Below, one piece after another: positions 59,894-64,000 of a stretch of 64,000 nt of DNA (position 1 is the first letter of the stretch; each line of letters opens with the position of its first letter). This DNA comes from CAZLMW01 sp964560875. Its GTDB lineage: Bacteria > Myxococcota_A > UBA9042. The notes beneath the pieces were generated by a model, which worked only from the letters and a program-made list of their open reading frames with translations, was not told the origin of the DNA and did not search any database. Where the stretch lies: positions 39,193 through 103,192 of the forward strand of contig CAZLMW010000004.1 of assembly GCA_964560875.1 (NCBI GenBank), given 5' to 3'. The position numbers and the translations under genes are program-made.

Positions 59894-61007
59894 GGCACAC
59901 CCCCAACCCGCGGGCTTGCGTGACCAATTGGCTCGCCGGATCGACAAAGTGCGGTTCAGCGACGGCCTCTGACAGCTCACACGAGCGGATCTCGGTTCCG
60001 CGCAAGGCGACCATCCGGTTCCACCGTCGGGCGATGCACAATTCGACGGCCTTGCAGCCAAATCGAAGCGACACAATGCGATCGAAGGCGCCCGGCGAAC
60101 CGCCGCGTTGCAGGTGGCCCAGGACGGTGGTTCGCACCTCTGGAACGCCTCGTGTTGGGTTCCAATCCGCCTCGAATGCGGCCGTCAAAGCGCGCTCGAG
60201 GCCCAAACCGGCGCCGCCGACCCGTGCGACCGTGCCCGCTGTCTGTTCGGCGATGTAGCTCGTCTCCTGGCCGGCCGGATGTGCGCCCTCAGCGACCACA
60301 ATCAGCGTATAGTTGCGGCCCTCCTCGTCATACCTCGCGCGAATCCGATCAAGGACAGCGTCGAGGCGATAGGGAATCTCGGGCACGAGAATGGCGTGGG
60401 CGCCCGCGGCAAGTCCGCTGTGCAAGGCGATCCAGCCCGCGTGTCGGCCCATCACTTCGAGGATCATGACGCGGTCGTGGCTTTCGCCGGTGGTTTTCAG
60501 CTTGTCGAGCGCCTCCATCGCCGTCGTGACCGCTGAGTAGAAGCCGAAGGTCGTGTCCGTCGCTCCAAGGTCGTTGTCGATGGTCTTGGGCACACCGACC
60601 ACAGGCACGCCTTTCTTGCTGAGTTCGTGGCCGATCGCGAGGGTCCCGTCGCCGCCGATCACAACGAGCGCGTCGAGCTTCATGCGGCGCACGCCACGCA
60701 CCACCTCGTCGCTGCAATCGATCTCCTTCTCCACGCCGTCGACCACTGTGCGGTAGCGGAACGGGTTGCCGCGGTTGGTGGTCCCCAGGATCGTGCCGCC
60801 TTCGCGCAGAATGCCGCGCACGTCCTCGATCTTCAGCGTGCGTGCGGACCCACCGGCGATCAGGCCTTCGAAACCGTCCTCGATCCCCACCACTTCGATT
60901 CCGGCGCGCGTCGCGGTTCGGACGGCGGCCCAAATGACGGCGTTCAGCCCTGGGCAGTCACCGCCCCCGGTCAGCAGGCCGATTCGTCGTGTTTGAAGGT
61001 CTTGCAT
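59883..61007 (-). CDS. pfkA: 6-phosphofructokinase (group III-like)
   Basis: Phosphorylates fructose 6-phosphate in glycolysis. 374 residues: RIGLLTGGGDCPGLNAVI (phosphate loop), TNRGNPF, VVIGGDGTLAIG, VPKTIDNDLGATDTTFGF (catalytic TIDND), VMGRHAGWIAL, VAEGAH and GHLQRGGSP. The residue after GGD is Gly (as in ATP enzymes) while the TIDND motif is preceded by Lys (as in PPi enzymes): a mixed state typical of group III PFKs, many of which use ATP. ATP dependence is therefore likely but not proven. AGG lies 7 bases before the ATG. The next gene, an FGE-like lipoprotein, overlaps the 3' end. Confidence 0.94.
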   Translation of the reverse strand: MQDLQTRRIGLLTGGGDCPGLNAVIWAAVRTATRAGIEVVGIEDGFEGLIAGGSARTLKIEDVRGILREGGTILGTTNRGNPFRYRTVVDGVEKEIDCSDEVVRGVRRMKLDALVVIGGDGTLAIGHELSKKGVPVVGVPKTIDNDLGATDTTFGFYSAVTTAMEALDKLKTTGESHDRVMILEVMGRHAGWIALHSGLAAGAHAILVPEIPYRLDAVLDRIRARYDEEGRNYTLIVVAEGAHPAGQETSYIAEQTAGTVARVGGAGLGLERALTAAFEADWNPTRGVPEVRTTVLGHLQRGGSPGAFDRIVSLRFGCKAVELCIARRWNRMVALRGTEIRSCELSEAVAEPHFVDPASQLVTQARGLGVCLGE

Positions 61008-61142
61008 GGCTGTGCCTCGCCGTTGTTCTAGTGGTCCGTTTCAGGAGTTTTGATGAGTCGCCGGCCGGACGTCGGACCACCAAGGGCGTGTCCCTGAATC
61101 GATCTTCTGGACAGGTGGATCGCCTCAGGATCTACCGTGTGC

Positions 61143-61301
61143 ATGGTAGCACGCAGGCAACTCGAGGCGGCGGTGGCGGCGGAGCTGGCCGCGGCGCCTG
61201 GTCTGGTGCCGGCCGCCGAAGCCGAACCGCTGCTGGCCGTAGCCGACAAGGTCGCGGCCATGCTCACGGGCCTGATTCGCAAGCACAGCGGCGCCCCGTG
61301 A
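61143..61301 (+). pseudogene. C-terminal fragment of a four-helix-bundle (S23/IVP-like) protein
   Basis: 52 codons: ARRQLEAAVAAELAAAPGLV followed by ADKVAAMLTGLIRKHSG. This matches the last two helices of four-helix-bundle proteins of the 23S-rRNA intervening-sequence family (typical forms ...ECAAALDLL...GLV... and ...V..ML..L.R). The first two helices are missing; a frame-shifted LRIYRV upstream may be a leftover of helix 1. A GTG at 61137 with AGGA upstream could start a short peptide, so translation is not excluded. Confidence 0.4.
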
Positions 61302-61310
61302 GGGTGTGAG

Positions 61311-61328
61311 TTCGGGTTCGGGTTCGGG
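61311..61328. repeat. Hexanucleotide repeat (TTCGGG)x3
   Basis: Three perfect copies between the two four-helix-bundle fragments. The rest of the 478-base gap between pfkA and the ABHD18-like gene (61008-61485) holds only those fragments and a GGCGCC-N-GGCGCC-type inverted repeat near 61391-61411. Confidence 0.7.
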
Positions 61329-61420
61329 TCGCTCGGACTCGGGCCATCGCTTAGTCAGTGACTTCCAATCGGGCCTGACCCCGAGAGGGGCGCCGCTCAT
61401 CCGGCGCCGAGGAGGCGACC

Positions 61421-61485
61421 ATGAAAGCAGCGACCACACGATTCGCCCACCACAAGCTCCACGTCTGGCAACTTCGGGCGCGGCT
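61421..61485 (+). pseudogene. N-terminal fragment of a second four-helix-bundle protein
   Basis: A strong ribosome binding site (GAGGAGG, 6 bases before the ATG) leads into MKAATTRFAHHKLHVWQL, the typical opening of S23/IVP-like four-helix-bundle proteins (HHKLxVWQL). Similarity stops where the oppositely oriented hydrolase gene ends (61486); the frame continues antisense to about 61603 without family resemblance. I infer truncation by a deletion. Confidence 0.4.
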
Positions 61486-62487
61486 TCACGCGACCAGCGT
61501 GCTCATGGCCGCGGTCAGCGACTCCACGAGGGGCTTTCGGCGAACATACGTCGTTACGTGTCCACCACCCACCCAGCGCAGCTGGCTGTTCGGCCAGTGC
61601 TGATGGAGCGCCTCGATTTGCTCACATCGCACGTACGCATCGCGCCTGGCACCGAGCAGAATGGTCGCATCCGAGCGGATCGGTACGGGAAAACGGTCGA
61701 GGTCCGCCAGCTCGATCAGCGCCGCCAGGCGGTCCCGGGCTTGGTTGTCAGCCTCACCGAGTATGTCCCAGCGGATCGATGTGCTGAGCGCGTCCGCCGT
61801 GAAAATGGGCACGGCGCTGCGTCCGGACGCCATGGCTGCACAGGCGATTGGCTCAGGGAACGTCGCCGCCGCGAGCGATGCCATGTGGCCGCCCATGCTG
61901 TATCCGGAGACGCCCCGCGCCCGATGTCCGTGCTGACCAAGCCATCGCAGCAAACATCGAGCCTCCCCGACAGCGGCGCGGCACATGCGCAGCAAATCGG
62001 CGACCACGTTCAAGTCGTTTCCGCGCTGCCCCGACGGTGCCCGGACGCCGTAGTACGGATTCTCCAGGATCACGCTGGAAATCCCGTTGGCCGCCAATGG
62101 GCGCGCCAGGTAGAGCCGCCGTCGATTGCCGCCTTCCCCTGTGCCCGCCAGATGCACCCAGACCGCCTCGTGGTGGCCGGTCGGAGGCCGAAGCCACCAG
62201 AAATGGGCGGTGCGAGATGCGCTCGGGAGTTCGCCGGCATGCGGACTCGCGAAGCTCCCCTGCACGAGCCGAAGCCGGCCTCGAATCACCCTCGTCGGCG
62301 ACAGTTCGACATGGATCTGGGGGACGTAACCGAGGTCGTGCCGCACCATTCCGCTCTCGGCAAATCGATCCGCATCGCCCCATCCGCCGGCGAAAAGACC
62401 GACGCCACGGAGGGCGCGCGAGAATGCACGATCGACCCAGTGTCCGGGTTGCTGCGCTGCGGATGAGCGAGCTACGGAAGGGGCCAC
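61486..62487 (-). CDS. ABHD18-like (DUF2048) alpha/beta hydrolase
   Basis: 333 residues from a GTG at 62487, which would overlap the upstream gene by 16 bases; the start is uncertain because GTG at 62508 is closer to a GGAGG. The family pattern is clear: LFAGGWGDADRF near the start, HLAGTGEGGNRRRLYLARPL, ISSVILENPYYGVRAPSGQR, and the nucleophile elbow GVSGYSMGGHMASLAAATFP (Ser in GYSMG). SVILENPYYG and GGHMASLAA are hallmarks of the ABHD18/DUF2048 family. The C-terminal His (GGGHVTTYV) completes the triad. The natural substrate of this family is poorly defined, likely an ester or lipid. No signal peptide is evident, so it is probably cytoplasmic. Confidence 0.8.
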   Translation of the reverse strand: MAPSVARSSAAQQPGHWVDRAFSRALRGVGLFAGGWGDADRFAESGMVRHDLGYVPQIHVELSPTRVIRGRLRLVQGSFASPHAGELPSASRTAHFWWLRPPTGHHEAVWVHLAGTGEGGNRRRLYLARPLAANGISSVILENPYYGVRAPSGQRGNDLNVVADLLRMCRAAVGEARCLLRWLGQHGHRARGVSGYSMGGHMASLAAATFPEPIACAAMASGRSAVPIFTADALSTSIRWDILGEADNQARDRLAALIELADLDRFPVPIRSDATILLGARRDAYVRCEQIEALHQHWPNSQLRWVGGGHVTTYVRRKPLVESLTAAMSTLVA

Positions 62488-64000
62488 TGTTTGGGCGGCA
62501 TCTCCCACTTTCCTCCGGGTCCCGGCTGTGGCGGCGGCGGCGCTGCGTTGCTGTACTTCCACGTGTGGGTAGACAGGTGCAGGTGGTGGTGGTGATGCAG
62601 ATACCAGCCTTTGCCGGTGTTGGTGACCTCGAAAGCCAGATGCGTGTCGAACTTCTTGAGGCTGCTCGCTGTGATCATGCCGTTGCTGTAGAGCTTCTTC
62701 GCTTCGGCCTGCATCAGCTGCCCGATCTTGCCGTCCACACCGATGACGCGGACGCGGTTGCTATCAAACAGCTTGCCGATGAACAGCGTGGAGCGTGGCA
62801 CGTCGAGTTTATCGGGGGCGCCGACGCAGTGATACTGGTTGTTGCCGTTGGACACATACGGGCACACAGCGCGCAAGTGATTGTTTGCTGTGCCTTTTTG
62901 GTAGTAGGCGATGTCGATGTCCCGGCCGCCGTCGTGCGTGCTCTTGGGATGACGAAGCTGCCCCGACGACGTCTTGGGTGTGCTGCCGTCAGACATGCTC
63001 ATGTCGCCCATTCCCAGCGGCGAGGTGCCCGGCATCAGGCAGGCGACGGCGGCCGAGGCGTATTTGACGAGCCGCGTGGTGTCGTGTCGCAGCCAACTGA
63101 ACTTCGAGCCGTGCGTGACGACGTAGCCGTATCCATTCGTGGGCGAAAACAGCTCGATCTTGCTGCATTTGCTGTCGCCCGCGGTGCATTGCCACTTGGG
63201 GATCTTGGACGCGCAGTTGCTCGTGCCCGTGCATCCGCTGGTGTCGTACGCGCACTTGCTGCTGCACTTGAGCGTTCCACCCGAGAAGCCAAGGCCCTTG
63301 CATGTCATGTTGTTCAGCTTGGTGCCGTCACACTGCTCGGGCGCCTCGATCTTGCTGTCGCCGCACTTGGGCTTGCCCACATTGGGGCACAGTTTATCGA
63401 AATCGCCGCAGCAGTCGCCCTGGCTCTTGCACGGGGCATCGCACTGACACTTCGCGCCGGACGCGTACTTTCCGCACTTGCCCGCGCACGAGTTCGTCGC
63501 TCCGCCGCCGCTGCTGCTGCTGCCACTGCTGGAACCGGAGCTGCTACCAGCATCCGATCCACTGCTGCTGCCCGAGCTACTTCCCGAGCTGCTGCCAGAG
63601 CTACTACCAGCGTCGGGTGTCTTGCATACCTTGTCTTTGTCCGGGCAACAGTCTTTGTACTGGGCGCAACCACTGTCGCATTGACACGACGACGACTTGT
63701 CGTATTTGCCGCACTTGCCGACACACGAGCCTTTGACGCCGCCGCCACTGGACGAACTCGCGTCTGCGCCGGACGAACCGCTACCGCTCGACGAGCCGCT
63801 TGAAGAACTCGCGTCCGCGCCCGAGCTGCTTGAGCCGGATGAAGACCCGCTCGAAGACGTGCCGCTGGACGATGCGCCACTGGAAGATGCGCCGCTTGAA
63901 GACGCGCCGCTCGATGAGCCACCGCTGGACGATGCGCCGCTTGAAGATGCGCCGCTTGAGGATGCGCCGCTTGAGGATGCGCCGCTTGAGGATGCGCCGC
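62472..64000 (-). CDS. Secreted M74/LAS-type peptidase-like protein with two somatomedin-B domains (5' partial)
   Basis: The frame is open to the window end with no ATG, GTG or TTG, so the N terminus lies outside. From the edge: a long GASSS/GSSSG low-complexity stretch, a first somatomedin-B domain (SCVGKCGKYDKSSSCQCDSG then CCPDKDKVC, about 63730-63625), another Ser/Gly linker, a second one (SCAGKCGKYASGAKCQCDAP then CCGDFDKLC, about 63490-63385), and a DUF4215-like Cys module (KIEAPEQCDGTKLNN). The last 230 residues resemble penicillin-insensitive murein endopeptidase/LAS metallopeptidases: HDGGRDIDIAYY (metal His and Asp) and YLHHHHHLHLSTHTW (metal His). I infer cell-wall or peptide hydrolysis outside the cell, with somatomedin-B domains as binders. 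Domain calls are strong; activity is not shown. Confidence 0.8.
   Translation of the reverse strand, partial: GASSSGASSSGASSSGASSSGASSSGGSSSGASSSGASSSGASSSGTSSSGSSSGSSSSGADASSSSGSSSGSGSSGADASSSSGGGVKGSCVGKCGKYDKSSSCQCDSGCAQYKDCCPDKDKVCKTPDAGSSSGSSSGSSSGSSSGSDAGSSSGSSSGSSSSGGGATNSCAGKCGKYASGAKCQCDAPCKSQGDCCGDFDKLCPNVGKPKCGDSKIEAPEQCDGTKLNNMTCKGLGFSGGTLKCSSKCAYDTSGCTGTSNCASKIPKWQCTAGDSKCSKIELFSPTNGYGYVVTHGSKFSWLRHDTTRLVKYASAAVACLMPGTSPLGMGDMSMSDGSTPKTSSGQLRHPKSTHDGGRDIDIAYYQKGTANNHLRAVCPYVSNGNNQYHCVGAPDKLDVPRSTLFIGKLFDSNRVRVIGVDGKIGQLMQAEAKKLYSNGMITASSLKKFDTHLAFEVTNTGKGWYLHHHHHLHLSTHTWKYSNAAPPPPQPGPGGKWEMPPKQWPLP
63856..64000. repeat. 15-bp tandem repeat (GATGCGCCGCTTGAG type)
   Basis: About nine to ten copies, the last four nearly identical, running off the window. 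On the coding strand each unit encodes GASSS in the linker of the peptidase-like gene. Likely to vary in copy number. Confidence 0.85.

Noticed and set aside
61848..63803. Open frame of about 650 codons on the plus strand
   Set aside because: Crosses the ABHD18-like and peptidase-like genes in antisense; no domain recognised.

Overview
The window is a high-G+C chromosomal segment that reads like a member of the Myxococcota (the former Deltaproteobacteria: Polyangia, Bradymonadia or relatives). Evidence: a large share of the coding capacity is devoted to surface lipoproteins built from cysteine-rich repeats of the C-x-D-G-N-x-C-T type, acidic D/A/S-rich linkers directly after the lipobox, a DUF4215-type Cys repeat, a Hanks-type Ser/Thr kinase, and spermidine-synthase-like proteins fused to membrane domains. 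The phylum-level call is an inference from gene style; there is no rRNA gene or complete marker set here. I see no tRNA, rRNA, CRISPR array, intact insertion sequence or prophage.

Layout. 1-4.7 kb: a 5'-truncated Ntn-hydrolase-like gene and a Cys-rich lipoprotein ending in a formylglycine-generating-enzyme (FGE)-like domain. 4.7-10 kb: the ABC-F ATPase ybiT, divergent from a compact pyrimidine operon pyrB - pyrFE (a fused OMP decarboxylase/orotate phosphoribosyltransferase) - pyrD. 10-14 kb: an exported barrel-like protein, a Spy/CpxP-like protein and a Cys-rich lipoprotein, with two clear terminators. 14-18 kb: a transposase relic, thrS lacking a recognisable TGS domain, and a membrane-anchored Ser/Thr kinase. 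18-29.4 kb: a 1647-residue Cys-rich lipoprotein with a somatomedin-B domain and an FGE-like domain, coupled to a TPR/coiled-coil protein; a YejM/sulfatase-like membrane enzyme; a SanA/YdcF-like protein; a VWA lipoprotein. 29.5-34.8 kb: a DUF427 protein and a four-gene operon (GcvT-like, two PYROXD2-like flavoproteins, a small lipoprotein). 35-41.3 kb: an intrinsically disordered protein and two overlapping membrane/spermidine-synthase-like fusions. 41.4-49.8 kb: one giant gene for a 2799-residue lipoprotein (Cys repeats, four NHL-type beta-propellers, a fibrinogen-like C terminus). 50-61 kb: a stand-alone receiver protein, a glycosidase-like lipoprotein, a TPR membrane protein, a GH36-like alpha-galactosidase lipoprotein, another FGE-like lipoprotein and pfkA. 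61-64 kb: two broken four-helix-bundle genes, an ABHD18-like hydrolase, and a 5'-truncated secreted peptidase-like protein with two somatomedin-B domains and a long GASSS tandem repeat.

How it fits together. Two kinds of DNA are interleaved: ordinary housekeeping genes (pyrimidine synthesis, glycolysis, ThrRS, ABC-F) and a dense set of at least ten putative lipoproteins. The latter share a domain kit otherwise familiar from animal extracellular matrix (somatomedin B, fibrinogen-like, NHL propellers, VWA, EGF-like Cys repeats). That surface kit is the most unusual thing in the window. Decayed gene fragments (a transposase piece, two four-helix-bundle pieces, a Cys-rich tail) and short tandem repeats mark where the region has been rearranged.
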